64,000 nt of DNA. It comes from Paracoccus pantotrophus (lineage in GTDB: Bacteria; Pseudomonadota; Alphaproteobacteria; Rhodobacterales; Rhodobacteraceae). Positions 16,096 to 24,874 of this stretch are shown here, piece after piece. The DNA lies in the NCBI RefSeq assembly GCF_008824185.1, contig NZ_CP044426.1:62001-126000 (forward strand), given 5' to 3'. The first letter of the stretch is position 1. The number at the start of each line of letters is the position of its first letter. The notes under the pieces were generated by a model. The model did no database searches, was not told the origin of the DNA, and saw only the letters and a program-made list of their open reading frames with translations. Made by a program: the position numbers and the translations under genes.

Positions 16096-16974
16096 CTAGC
16101 CCGCCCGCCGGCCCAGGTGCAGCGCCAGCGCCTGGCGCGCGGCGGGGCGGATGACCGAGCCGTGGTTTTCCTGGGGGTGCGGGCGGTGGACCAGCTCGAG
16201 CCCCGGAATCCCGGACAGCAGCGACAGGATCGGCGGCGGTTCGGTTCCCGAACTGGCAATCAGCAGCGGCACCGCCGGGTCCAGCCGGCCGCCCGCCGCC
16301 AGGATGCCGCCGCGAAAGGCGCGGGCCTCGCGCAGGGGTTCGCCGGCGTTCCACCAGGTCGAGGGATCGGCCGCGGCATAGCGGGCGAACAGGCGCGGGC
16401 GGGTGAACAGCGTATTCAGCACGAAAAGCCCGCCCAGCGAATGACCGAACAGTGTCAGGTCGCCTGTATCCAGCGGCAGGCGCCGGCCGAGTTCGGGCAG
16501 CAGCTGCGCCGCGATCATCCGAAGAAAGGCATCCTGCCCGCCGGTCGGCCGGTCGCCGGGACCGCGCAGCCCCTCTTGCGCCGGGACCGGCTGCTTGCCG
16601 GGCGAGGTCAGGTCGAACCAGCGGCGGGCCGGGTCGAAGCGGGTCTCGACCGGATAGCCGATGCCGACCAGCGCCACCGGCGCCTCGGGCGCCAGTTCCT
16701 CGCGCAGATGCCACAGGATCGGAAAGGTCGCGTTGCCGTCCAGCGCCAGGATCGCGGAATAGCCGCCCCGCGGCGCCGGAACCTGCGGCAGGCCCAGGAA
16801 GATGCGCCAGGGCGCCTCGGCCGGGCCAAGGTCGAAATGGCTGGCGCGCGGATGCTCGATCCGCTCGGCCGGCTCCAGCCCGCGCGGCCTGCCTTCCTGC
16901 GCCCGTGCCGCGCCGGCGGCCATGGCGACCAGCGATACCGCCAGAAAGCCGCGTCGGGAAAGGGGGATCTGCAT
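16096..16974 (-). CDS. Alpha/beta hydrolase (PF00756-type putative esterase) with Tat signal
   Basis: 292 residues starting MQIPLSRRGFLAVSL: the twin-arginine motif SRRGFLA followed by a hydrophobic stretch and an AxA site (GAARA/QE), so export folded via Tat is likely. The catalytic serine is in LFGHSLGGLF, and a C-terminal PQENHGS histidine completes a possible triad. The layout resembles IroE/Fes-like esterases that hydrolyse ferric siderophores, but no siderophore genes are nearby. The ATG at 16974 is preferred because upstream residues would place the Tat motif too deep. Substrate uncertain. Confidence 0.8.
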   Translation of the reverse strand: MQIPLSRRGFLAVSLVAMAAGAARAQEGRPRGLEPAERIEHPRASHFDLGPAEAPWRIFLGLPQVPAPRGGYSAILALDGNATFPILWHLREELAPEAPVALVGIGYPVETRFDPARRWFDLTSPGKQPVPAQEGLRGPGDRPTGGQDAFLRMIAAQLLPELGRRLPLDTGDLTLFGHSLGGLFVLNTLFTRPRLFARYAAADPSTWWNAGEPLREARAFRGGILAAGGRLDPAVPLLIASSGTEPPPILSLLSGIPGLELVHRPHPQENHGSVIRPAARQALALHLGRRAG

Positions 16975-17081
16975 CTTTGCCTCCGGTCCATCGGCGGGCT
17001 GGCGGAAGCGGGCTTGCCCTTGCCCGCATGGCCTAGCGGCCACCGGCCCGGGGCGCAAGCCCGGCGGCGCTGGCGCTTGGC

Positions 17082-18164
17082 TCAGCCCTCGTGTCCCATG
17101 ATCGGCCGCGCCTGGGCCGAGCGATCGGCGTTCGAGCCCTCGTCCACCGTCACCACCACCGACAGGCCCGGCTCAAGATACTCGGCCATCTCTTGCCCCG
17201 GATCGATCGCGATGCGCACCGGCAGGCGCTGCGCCACCTTGGTGAAATTGCCGGTGGCGTTCGAGGCCGACAGCAGGCTGAACTCGGAAGCCGTGGCGGG
17301 CGAAAAGGCCTCGACCCGGCCGGTAAAGGCGCGGTGGCGCATGGCGTCCACGGTGAAGGTGGCGCGGTCGCCGATGCGGATGCCGTGCAGCTCGGTCTCG
17401 CGGAAATTGGCGATGATCCAGACTTCGGGGCCGACATGGCTGACCAGCGCGGTGCCCGCCGTGACATATTGGCCCAGCCGCACCCCGACCTGGCCCAGCC
17501 GCCCGTCCGAGGGCGCGCGGATCACCGTATTGTCCAGGTCGATCCGCGCCAGTTCCACCGCCGCCTGGGCCGAGGCGATCTCGGCGCGTTTCGCGGCCAG
17601 CCCGACCTCGGCGCCCTTGACGTTCTCGCGCGCCACCGCGATGGCGCTTTCGGCCTGGGTGACGGCGGCCTCGGCCTGGCGCAGCGCCAGCTCGGTCTGG
17701 TCGGCCGAGCTTTGCGCCGTCACGCCGCGCGATTGCAGGGCCTGCGCCCGGTCCCAGGTCGAGGCCGCCGTGTCCCGCGCCGCCCGCGCCGCGGAAAGCG
17801 CCGCTTCGGCCGATTGCAGGCTGGCCTGGGCGGAATGGACGCCTTGTTCCTGGATCTTCAGCGCCGCCTCGGCACCTTGCAGGGTGGCCTGGGCCTGGGC
17901 AAGCTTCTGCCGGTATTGCCGGTCGTCGATGCGGGCGATGACCTGACCCGCGGTCACGGGCTGGAAGTCCCGCACCTCGACCGCCGCGACATAGCCGGAC
18001 AGCTGCGGCGCGACGGTGGTCAGCTGGCCGCGGATATAGGCGTTCTCGGTCTGCGGATGGGCCGGGCGAAACGGCGGCAGGTGCCAGGCGTAAAGCACGA
18101 TCAGCAGGCCGGCCAGGCCGGCGGCCAGCGCGATCAGGGTCGGGATCAGGTGGTTTCTGGTCAT
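17082..18164 (-). CDS. HlyD/EmrA-type membrane fusion protein
   Basis: 360 residues. One N-terminal membrane helix (LIPTLIALAAGLAGLLIVLY) is followed by the biotinyl-lipoyl-like half-motif (QLSGYVAAVEVRDFQPVTAG), a long Ala/Gln-rich coiled-coil hairpin (about 85-225) and a beta-barrel domain (TVIRAPSDGRLGQVGVRLGQYV). This is the periplasmic adaptor of an EmrAB-like efflux system. It overlaps the upstream MFS gene by four bases (ATGA), so the two form one unit with the MarR gene. An outer-membrane TolC is not in the window. Confidence 0.88.
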   Translation of the reverse strand: MTRNHLIPTLIALAAGLAGLLIVLYAWHLPPFRPAHPQTENAYIRGQLTTVAPQLSGYVAAVEVRDFQPVTAGQVIARIDDRQYRQKLAQAQATLQGAEAALKIQEQGVHSAQASLQSAEAALSAARAARDTAASTWDRAQALQSRGVTAQSSADQTELALRQAEAAVTQAESAIAVARENVKGAEVGLAAKRAEIASAQAAVELARIDLDNTVIRAPSDGRLGQVGVRLGQYVTAGTALVSHVGPEVWIIANFRETELHGIRIGDRATFTVDAMRHRAFTGRVEAFSPATASEFSLLSASNATGNFTKVAQRLPVRIAIDPGQEMAEYLEPGLSVVVTVDEGSNADRSAQARPIMGHEG

Positions 18165-19825
18165 GTCTCGGGCTCGGGATGGGTCTGGGCGCCGGCCGGC
18201 AGCGGCGCGCGGCGCGCCGCCAGCCAGTCGCGGAACAGATGCAGCAGCAGCGCGCAAAGCGCCGCCGCCGCCAGCAGGAAGGTCAGGAAATAGGCGTCGT
18301 TATAGGCCATCACATAGGCCTGGGCGCCGGCATCCTGGGCGATCTGCGCCACCGCCTGCGCCTGGCGCTGCGCGGCATCGGCGATCTGCGGCGTCAGGGC
18401 GGCGCTGCGCTGCGCGATCTCGGCCGCGACCAGTGGGTCGGTGGCGGTCAGTTCCTCGCGCAGCACTTGCAGATGCAGGGCCTGGCGGTGGTTGATCAGG
18501 GTCGAGAACAGGCCCGATCCCATGGCCCCGCCCAGGGATTGCGTGGACAGGAAGACGATGACAAAGGACAGGATGTAGTTCGGCCCGCGCGCCAGGGCCG
18601 AAAGCAGCCCGCGCATCATCGCCGGCGCCAGGAAGAACGAGCCGGCAAAGGCGATCATCGCCTGGCTCAGCATCATCTGCGCCGGCCGGGTGTCCAAGCT
18701 GGCATGGCTGTCCATGAAGGCGCCGGCGGCGATCAGCGTCAGCGCGATGATGTGGAACAGCGGCACCCGCTCGGGCTTCATGAAGGGAATCAGCGCCAGC
18801 CCGCCCAGCACCGAGGCCACCGAGATCATCGCGAACAGCGGCACCAGCTGGTCCTGGGTCACACCCAGCACCTGGAACATGCGCGGCGCGCCCGCGCTTT
18901 GCTCGGACAGCACCAGGCGAAAGATCAGCAGCGTCGCCGTCAGGTGCAGCATCGCGGGGCTGGCCAGCCAGCGGATGTCCAGCAGCGGCGCCTTGCGGTG
19001 CAGCTCGATCACCACGGCCAGGGTCAGCGCCACGATGGACAGCGCCAGCACCCAGCCCAGCCAGGCCACGTCGGTCCACCAATGGATCGAGCCCATGATG
19101 AAGCCCACCGTCAGCCCGCCGAAGCCGGTGGCGATCAGCAGCCAGCTGACCAGGTCCATGGCGGCGATCACCTTGACGCGCGGTGCCGAGGTCAGCGGCA
19201 GGGCATAGACCAGCCCCAGCGACACCGCCGCCAGTCCCAGCGCCATGTAATGCAGCCCGTCCCAGCCGTGATCGCCCATCAGCGCGGGCGAGATCACCCG
19301 TGCCAGCATCGGCCCGGTCGCAACCATGGCCAGCACCATGGGCAGGCCCAGCCGCATCTTCCATTGGGGCGGCAGCGGCTCCAGCATATACATGAAGGCC
19401 AGCGTGGACAGCGGCGCCGAGGCCATGCCGGCGACGAATTGCACCGCCACCGCCGAGCGCAGGTCCGAGATGGCAAAAGCCGCCAGCGATACCGCCAGAT
19501 AGACCAGGATCGCCACCTCGGCAAAGCGGCGCAGGCCGAACTGGGTGCGGATCTTGATCAGCAGCAGCGGCATCGAGGCGCGCGGGATCATGAAGGCCGC
19601 CATCAGCCAGGTCGCCTGGGTGGTGGTGGCGCCCAGGTCTCCGGCGATCTGCGGGATGTTGGTGCTGACGAAGCCCTGCGCCAGCCCCTGCGTCAGGCCG
19701 ATGGTGATCGAGGCGCCGATATAGCCCAGCGTGGCCGGCCAGGACATCGGCACGAAGGGCGGCGGCGCGGGCGCGGCCGCGGCGGGGGGCGCAGGCGCCG
19801 CGGGGGCGGCTGGGGATCGGCTCAT
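18161..19825 (-). CDS. MFS drug efflux transporter, EmrB/DHA2 type
   Basis: 554 residues with about 14 hydrophobic helices, the DHA2 layout. An unusual Ala/Pro-rich tail of about 27 residues precedes the first helix. In the second helix region NIPQIAGDLGATTTQATWL corresponds to the EmrB NVALPxIxxxLxxxxxxxxW signature. A large loop between the last helices (about 480-525) is rich in Ala/Gln. It probably exports hydrophobic drugs or fatty acids with the HlyD partner. It overlaps the MarR gene by four bases at its start. Confidence 0.85.
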   Translation of the reverse strand: MSRSPAAPAAPAPPAAAAPAPPPFVPMSWPATLGYIGASITIGLTQGLAQGFVSTNIPQIAGDLGATTTQATWLMAAFMIPRASMPLLLIKIRTQFGLRRFAEVAILVYLAVSLAAFAISDLRSAVAVQFVAGMASAPLSTLAFMYMLEPLPPQWKMRLGLPMVLAMVATGPMLARVISPALMGDHGWDGLHYMALGLAAVSLGLVYALPLTSAPRVKVIAAMDLVSWLLIATGFGGLTVGFIMGSIHWWTDVAWLGWVLALSIVALTLAVVIELHRKAPLLDIRWLASPAMLHLTATLLIFRLVLSEQSAGAPRMFQVLGVTQDQLVPLFAMISVASVLGGLALIPFMKPERVPLFHIIALTLIAAGAFMDSHASLDTRPAQMMLSQAMIAFAGSFFLAPAMMRGLLSALARGPNYILSFVIVFLSTQSLGGAMGSGLFSTLINHRQALHLQVLREELTATDPLVAAEIAQRSAALTPQIADAAQRQAQAVAQIAQDAGAQAYVMAYNDAYFLTFLLAAAALCALLLHLFRDWLAARRAPLPAGAQTHPEPET

Positions 19826-20253
19826 GCCTGCCGCAGCCCTTCGGCATTCCGCGCCATCCGTGCCAGCGTCCGGCGCGTGACCGCCAGATCCTCGGGCGCG
19901 ATGCCCTGGGCCAGCGTGGCATCGACCTCGGCGCGAAAGCCCAGCAGGGGCGCGATCCGCGCCGCCTCGGTCAGATAGACGGCGTGCTTGCGGCCATCCT
20001 CGGGGATCGGGCGGCGCTCGGCCAGGCCCTGATCCTCCAGCGCGTCCAGCAGGCGCTTCAGCGTCGGCGTCTCGATGCCCAGGATCGCGGCCAGCTGGGC
20101 CTGGCTGGCGCCCTCGTGGCGGCCGATGGTGGTCAGCAGCCGGGCGCGCGCAAAGGTCAGCCCGTATTGCTCGACGCGCTGCTCGAAGGCGGCGCGCAGG
20201 GTCCGGGTCAGTTCGATGAGCGATTCGACGAGCGTGAAGGGACGGTCTGGCAT
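19822..20253 (-). CDS. MarR-family transcriptional regulator
   Basis: 143 residues with the MarR winged helix: recognition region GASQAQLAAILGIETPTLKRLLDALEDQ and the wing LAERRPIPEDGRKHAVYLT with the conserved D-x-R. It is the first gene of a marR-emrB-emrA operon linked by ATGA overlaps, the usual autoregulated layout in which a phenolic or drug ligand releases repression. The palindrome 24-43 bases upstream is its probable operator. Confidence 0.88.
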   Translation of the reverse strand: MPDRPFTLVESLIELTRTLRAAFEQRVEQYGLTFARARLLTTIGRHEGASQAQLAAILGIETPTLKRLLDALEDQGLAERRPIPEDGRKHAVYLTEAARIAPLLGFRAEVDATLAQGIAPEDLAVTRRTLARMARNAEGLRQA

Positions 20254-20276
20254 GGGTTTCCCGCTGTTCCGCGAAT

Positions 20277-20296
20277 TTCATTAGCAAGCTAATGAA
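20277..20296. promoter_or_regulatory. Palindromic operator upstream of the MarR-efflux operon
   Basis: TTCATTAGC-AA-GCTAATGAA: two perfect 9-base arms around two bases, AT-rich in a GC-rich setting. It starts 24 bases before the marR start codon. On the minus strand a TTGCAT near 20308-20313 could be a -35 box and TAGCTT inside the palindrome a -10, so binding would block transcription. Typical of MarR self-control. Confidence 0.65.
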
Positions 20297-20368
20297 TATG
20301 TCGCAGCTATGCAAGGGGCGCCCCGGCCGCCCCGCGCCACCGCGGCGGCGGGCGGGGCGGGGCCGGGG

Positions 20369-23300
20369 TCAGTAATCGCGTTCGTAGAACAGGCCGATGG
20401 TGCTTTCGCCTTCGCTGTCGACCGAGCCGCGCGCGGTCAGCGTCGGGGAAATGTCCAGGTTCAGGTTCAGCTTGGTCTTGCCGTCGCCGCCGACCTGCAC
20501 GTCGGTATAGAGGTTCTCGGACAGGTATTTGCCCGCCCGGACCGAGACATTGCCCTCGTCGTCCGTCGCCAGGTCCAGGTCGTCGAGCCCGGTCGAGGCC
20601 CGCAGCCGCCCGACGATCCCCTCGCCGCCGCGCCCGGCCAGGGTCGCTACGGCGCTGGCCAGCTGCGCGGCCTGAAGCGCGCTGATATTGTCCAGCCCCC
20701 GGCCGAACAGCAGGTGCGACAGTACCTCTTCCTGCGGCATCTCGGGCGAGGATTCAAAGGTGATCTCGGGATCCTGCGCCTCGCCGTCGATGATGATGCG
20801 GGCGGTGATGTCGTTCTGCACAGTCTCGGCCACCAGCCGGATCACCGGGATCATGCTGCCCTGCAACTCGATCAGCCCCTCGGTCATGTCGAACCGCTTG
20901 CCCAGCAGGTCGACCCGGCCGCGGATCAGCTCCAGCTGGCCGATGGGGATGGGTTGGCGGGCATTGCCGGTCAGGCGCAGCTCGCCGCCCAGTTCGGCAT
21001 CGACGCCGCGGCCGCGGATGAAGACCTGCGACGGGGCCGAGACCAGCAGGTCGAAGCGTGCCGGATTGGCCGGCGGCGTCGCCGGCGGCGCGGCCATGCC
21101 GGCCTGGCGCGAAGCCTCGCTGGGATATTCCAGCAGCCCGGCCTTGGCGCGGGTCTGGCGCTGCGGCGGGCGTTCCGAACGGTGGATGATGTCCGGGATC
21201 GCCTTCGCCCCGCCCAGCCCGGTCGAGGGGATGCGCAGTTCCGTATGGCCCATGTCGATGCGGCCCGAGACCAGCGGCCCCTGTCCCACCGTGCCGGCGA
21301 CGTTGATCGCGCCGTTCACCAGCGTCTCATAAAGGTTGGGGTCGCGCAGCACCACGTCGGACAGCCGCACGTCCAGGTTCATCTGCCGGTCGCCGACCAG
21401 GCTGACCGGGCCGCTGACGGTAATGGTGCCGCCGGCCTCGACCGCGCCGCGCAGATCGACGGCGATGCGGCCGGCGTTGAAATCGGCGTTGGCGTTCAGG
21501 CTGCCCACGGCCAGGCCGAAGCGCGGCTCGGCCAGCCGGCCATTGGCCAGCGCCACCCGCCCGGACAGCGATTCCAGCGCCGGCCGGCCATTCAGGCGCA
21601 GGTCGAAGCTCAGCGGCCCCTCGACCGAGCGGGTGCGCAGGAAGGGGTTGGCGGCGGCGGCATTGGAGTTGCCGCTGACCGCGATGTCGGCCGTGGACAG
21701 GTCTGTCGCCGCCGTGCCGGTCACGCGGGCCTGGGTATTGCCGGGTCCGGTGGCGGTCAGGTTCACGTCGTAGCTTCTGCCCAGGTTGCGGATGGTGCCG
21801 GCGACCGTCGCCGGGCCGGGAAAGCCCGGCACCACCAGGGCCAGGTCGTTCAACCGGGCGTCGAGGTTCAGCCCCTCGGCCGGGCTGCCGTCGCCGGTGA
21901 CGCTGAACTGGCCGTTGCCGGCGCGCAGCCGGCTGACGGTCAGGCCGCCGTCCGGACGCTGCGCGGCGGCAAGGTCGAAGCTGGTCTCGCCCGCCAGCAC
22001 GGCATCGGCCTGCGGGTTGCCGATGCCCAGCCCGCGGGCCAAGCCGCTGGCGGTGATCTGCCGCCCGCCGCCCTGCTGGTCCACGACATGGCCCGAGGCA
22101 TTGACCGCGCCCCGGAAACCGCGGCCCAGAAAGCGCAGGTCGTCGGCGCGCAGGGTCGCGGTCAGGTCGGTGGCGCCCTGGCCCAGCCGGCCCTCGGCGC
22201 CCAGGTTCAGGCGCGGGTTCTCGACGGTCGCGGTCTCGATGGTGAAGACGCCGTCGCGCTCGATCCCGTGCAGGGCCAGCCGGGTCTCGCCCGCCAGCGC
22301 GCCATCGACCTGCGCCTGGCCAAAGGACAGGTCGGTGCCGGTGCCGGTCACCTCCAGCCGCCGCCCGCCCGAGCCGTCGTCCTTGAAGCTGCCCTGCGCG
22401 TTCAGCGCCCCGCGCCAGCCGCGGCCGAAGCTGGCCAGCGAGCGGATCTCGACCCGGCCCTGCATGTCGGTGTCGCTGGGGGCGATGCGGCCCTGCGCGG
22501 TGGCCAGCATCTGCCGGTTGGTCAGGTCGAAGCCATGCACGATGATCTCGTCGCCGCGCTGTTCGGCTGAAAGCCGCAACTCGGTCACGCCGGTCAGCGC
22601 CCCGTCCACGTCCTGCTGGCCCAGGCGCAGGTCGGTGCCGCGCCCGGTCAACTCGATCCGGCGGGTGCCGTCCTGCTCCACCGCCGTCGCCTCGGCGGTC
22701 AGCCCGCCCGAGAAGCCGCGCCCCAGCACCGCCAGGTCGGGCATGGACAGGTTCAGCGTCGCATCCATCGCGCCTTGCGCGAAGCTGCCCCGGCCCTCGG
22801 CGTCGATCTGCGGGTTGGTCAGCCGGAAAGTCTGCACCTCGAACCCGTCCCGTGCCTGCGCCGCCTCGACCAGCAGGTCGGTTTCGCCCTTCAGCGCGCC
22901 GTCCAGTTCGGCGATGCCGGTGACCAGATCCTGCGCCTTGCCGGTCAGGGTCACGCGGCGCGCGCCGGCGGCGCCGGTGGCGCGAAGCGCGCTGCGGACC
23001 GAGCCCGACATGCCGGGATCGGCCACCGACAGGTCCGGCATCTCGATGGTCGCGGTCAGGGTGCTGGAATAGCTGTCCAGCCGGCCCTGCGCCTCGGCCG
23101 TCAGGTTTCGGGCGCTCACCACCAGCTTGCGCAGGTTGATGCCCGAGGTGTCGCGCCGGGCGCTGAGTTCGATGCGCGACTGGCCCGCCAGCATGCGGTC
23201 GGCATGGTCCTGGCCGACGCGGATGTCGTTGCCCAGCACCTCTGCCTCGACGTCGAAGCCCTTGCCCAGCAGCGCGTAGCGACCCTTGATACGGGCATCG

Positions 23301-24874
23301 GCGGTGCCGCCCAGCTCGCGCCCGGCCAGGGCCGAGAAGCGTGCCACATTGCGGTGCTGCGCGGTGATGTCGCCCGACAGCGTGATCCCGGTGCGCAGGC
23401 CAGAGACGGTGGTCTCGCCCTTGAAGCCGAAATCCTCGCCGTTGATGTTCATCCCCCAAAGCTGCAGCGCATTGCCGGGCGTGAAGGCAAAGTTCAGCCC
23501 GCCGTTCAGCACCCGGCCCAGGGCCTGCGCCAGGCCCGGATCGGCCGGCACCAGGTCGTCCATGCCGAAGGCGATCCAGCCGCGCACCTCTTCCAGGGCC
23601 TGCTCGGCGGTCAGGGCGACGCGGCCGCGCCCGTCGAGCCGCAGTTCCGACAGGGTGATGTCGTCGCGGGCGATGTCACCCACCACGCCCTTGAGCACCC
23701 AGCCCGAGCCCTGCGCCGCGTCGTAATCCAGCCGCAGGCTGCCCGAGCGCACCGTGGTCGGGCGGTCGGCCCAGGGCAGCCGCACCGGCAATTGCGCCGC
23801 CCCGGCGTCCTCGCCCAGCAGCAGCGTCAGATGCGCGCTTTCCGGTGCGCCGCGGCTGGTGGTGGCCAGGTTGCCGTCCAGCCGCAGCGCCTCGGTCGCC
23901 AGCCGCAGCGAGGGGACGACCAGCCGGCCGTCCTGCCCGCGCCAGCCCTCGGCCAGAAGCTGCGATTGCGTGCCGAAAAAGGCGCGGTGCTGCGGCGGCA
24001 CCAGCGCGGCCACGTCGCCGCCCAGCTCGGCGCGGAAGGCGGTGCCGGGGGCGCCGTCGCGCTCGGCCGCATCGACCGAGACGGTGCCGGTCACGCGCGG
24101 CTGGCCGTCGGTCGCCAGCTGGATATTGGCGGTGAAATCCGACATCGGCCCTTCGCCCGCGATCTCGGCGGTAACGGCGGGGCGGTCGTGCAGCTTGATC
24201 GCGTTCGCGAACAGCCCGTTGCGGTCCTCGTCCAGCCTCAGGTCCAGGCGCAGCACGCGGGTCTCGTTGGAAAAGCCCGCGTCCAGCGCGAACTGGCCGC
24301 GCGGCCCGTCCACGCGGTCGATGGTCAGCCTGGTCTCGCCCTCGCCGCCCGACAGGTTCATCGAGCCGTCGATGGCGATCACCGCCTCTTGCCCCATCAC
24401 CGGCTGGCCCAGTTCCACCCGGCCTACGGCGATGCGGGCGATGTTCACCCCCACCGGCAGCTGCGGCAGCGAGAACTCGCGCGCCTCGGCCTGGGGGGCG
24501 CTGTCGCCGGTGCCGGGCAGGCGCGGCAGGATGATGCGCTCGGCCGAAAGCTCGTTGATCTCGACCCGCCGCGCCAGCAGCGCCGAGCGGGTCCATTGCA
24601 TGGCGCCGTTTTCCAGCGTGATCCAGACGCCGTCGTCGTCGGCGATGGTCATGCGCTCGAAGGTCGCGCGCGAGGACAGCGCGCCGCGGAAGCCCTCGAT
24701 CACCACCTGCCGGCCGGCGCCGGACAGCTTTTCTTCCAGGAAACGGGTGATGAAACCGCGGTCGTCCTCGACCTCCTGCGAAATTTCGGCGGCGGTATCC
24801 TGCGCCAGCGCGGCCAGGGGCGCGGCCAGGGCCAGCCCGAATGCCAGAACGAGACGATAAGCCAGATCACGCAT
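20369..24874 (-). CDS. tamB: Translocation and assembly module inner-membrane protein TamB
   Basis: 1501 residues. The N-terminal hydrophobic segment (LAYRLVLAFGLALAAPLAALA) acts as anchor or signal, followed by a very long beta-rich periplasmic region and the C-terminal TamB (DUF490) domain with family landmarks (PEITFESSPEMPQEEVLSHLLFGR split over it, and KLNLNLDISPTLTARG). With TamA it spans the periplasm and helps insert outer-membrane proteins or move phospholipids. The central part has repeats of about 100 residues with FGRGW/LGRGF landmarks. Its start shares a base with the tamA stop, giving a tamA-tamB operon. Confidence 0.93.
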   Translation of the reverse strand: MRDLAYRLVLAFGLALAAPLAALAQDTAAEISQEVEDDRGFITRFLEEKLSGAGRQVVIEGFRGALSSRATFERMTIADDDGVWITLENGAMQWTRSALLARRVEINELSAERIILPRLPGTGDSAPQAEAREFSLPQLPVGVNIARIAVGRVELGQPVMGQEAVIAIDGSMNLSGGEGETRLTIDRVDGPRGQFALDAGFSNETRVLRLDLRLDEDRNGLFANAIKLHDRPAVTAEIAGEGPMSDFTANIQLATDGQPRVTGTVSVDAAERDGAPGTAFRAELGGDVAALVPPQHRAFFGTQSQLLAEGWRGQDGRLVVPSLRLATEALRLDGNLATTSRGAPESAHLTLLLGEDAGAAQLPVRLPWADRPTTVRSGSLRLDYDAAQGSGWVLKGVVGDIARDDITLSELRLDGRGRVALTAEQALEEVRGWIAFGMDDLVPADPGLAQALGRVLNGGLNFAFTPGNALQLWGMNINGEDFGFKGETTVSGLRTGITLSGDITAQHRNVARFSALAGRELGGTADARIKGRYALLGKGFDVEAEVLGNDIRVGQDHADRMLAGQSRIELSARRDTSGINLRKLVVSARNLTAEAQGRLDSYSSTLTATIEMPDLSVADPGMSGSVRSALRATGAAGARRVTLTGKAQDLVTGIAELDGALKGETDLLVEAAQARDGFEVQTFRLTNPQIDAEGRGSFAQGAMDATLNLSMPDLAVLGRGFSGGLTAEATAVEQDGTRRIELTGRGTDLRLGQQDVDGALTGVTELRLSAEQRGDEIIVHGFDLTNRQMLATAQGRIAPSDTDMQGRVEIRSLASFGRGWRGALNAQGSFKDDGSGGRRLEVTGTGTDLSFGQAQVDGALAGETRLALHGIERDGVFTIETATVENPRLNLGAEGRLGQGATDLTATLRADDLRFLGRGFRGAVNASGHVVDQQGGGRQITASGLARGLGIGNPQADAVLAGETSFDLAAAQRPDGGLTVSRLRAGNGQFSVTGDGSPAEGLNLDARLNDLALVVPGFPGPATVAGTIRNLGRSYDVNLTATGPGNTQARVTGTAATDLSTADIAVSGNSNAAAANPFLRTRSVEGPLSFDLRLNGRPALESLSGRVALANGRLAEPRFGLAVGSLNANADFNAGRIAVDLRGAVEAGGTITVSGPVSLVGDRQMNLDVRLSDVVLRDPNLYETLVNGAINVAGTVGQGPLVSGRIDMGHTELRIPSTGLGGAKAIPDIIHRSERPPQRQTRAKAGLLEYPSEASRQAGMAAPPATPPANPARFDLLVSAPSQVFIRGRGVDAELGGELRLTGNARQPIPIGQLELIRGRVDLLGKRFDMTEGLIELQGSMIPVIRLVAETVQNDITARIIIDGEAQDPEITFESSPEMPQEEVLSHLLFGRGLDNISALQAAQLASAVATLAGRGGEGIVGRLRASTGLDDLDLATDDEGNVSVRAGKYLSENLYTDVQVGGDGKTKLNLNLDISPTLTARGSVDSEGESTIGLFYERDY

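Noticed and set aside
20321..20368. GC-rich stem at the end of tamB as a terminator
   Set aside because: The stem is strong but no T-rich tail follows on the minus strand.
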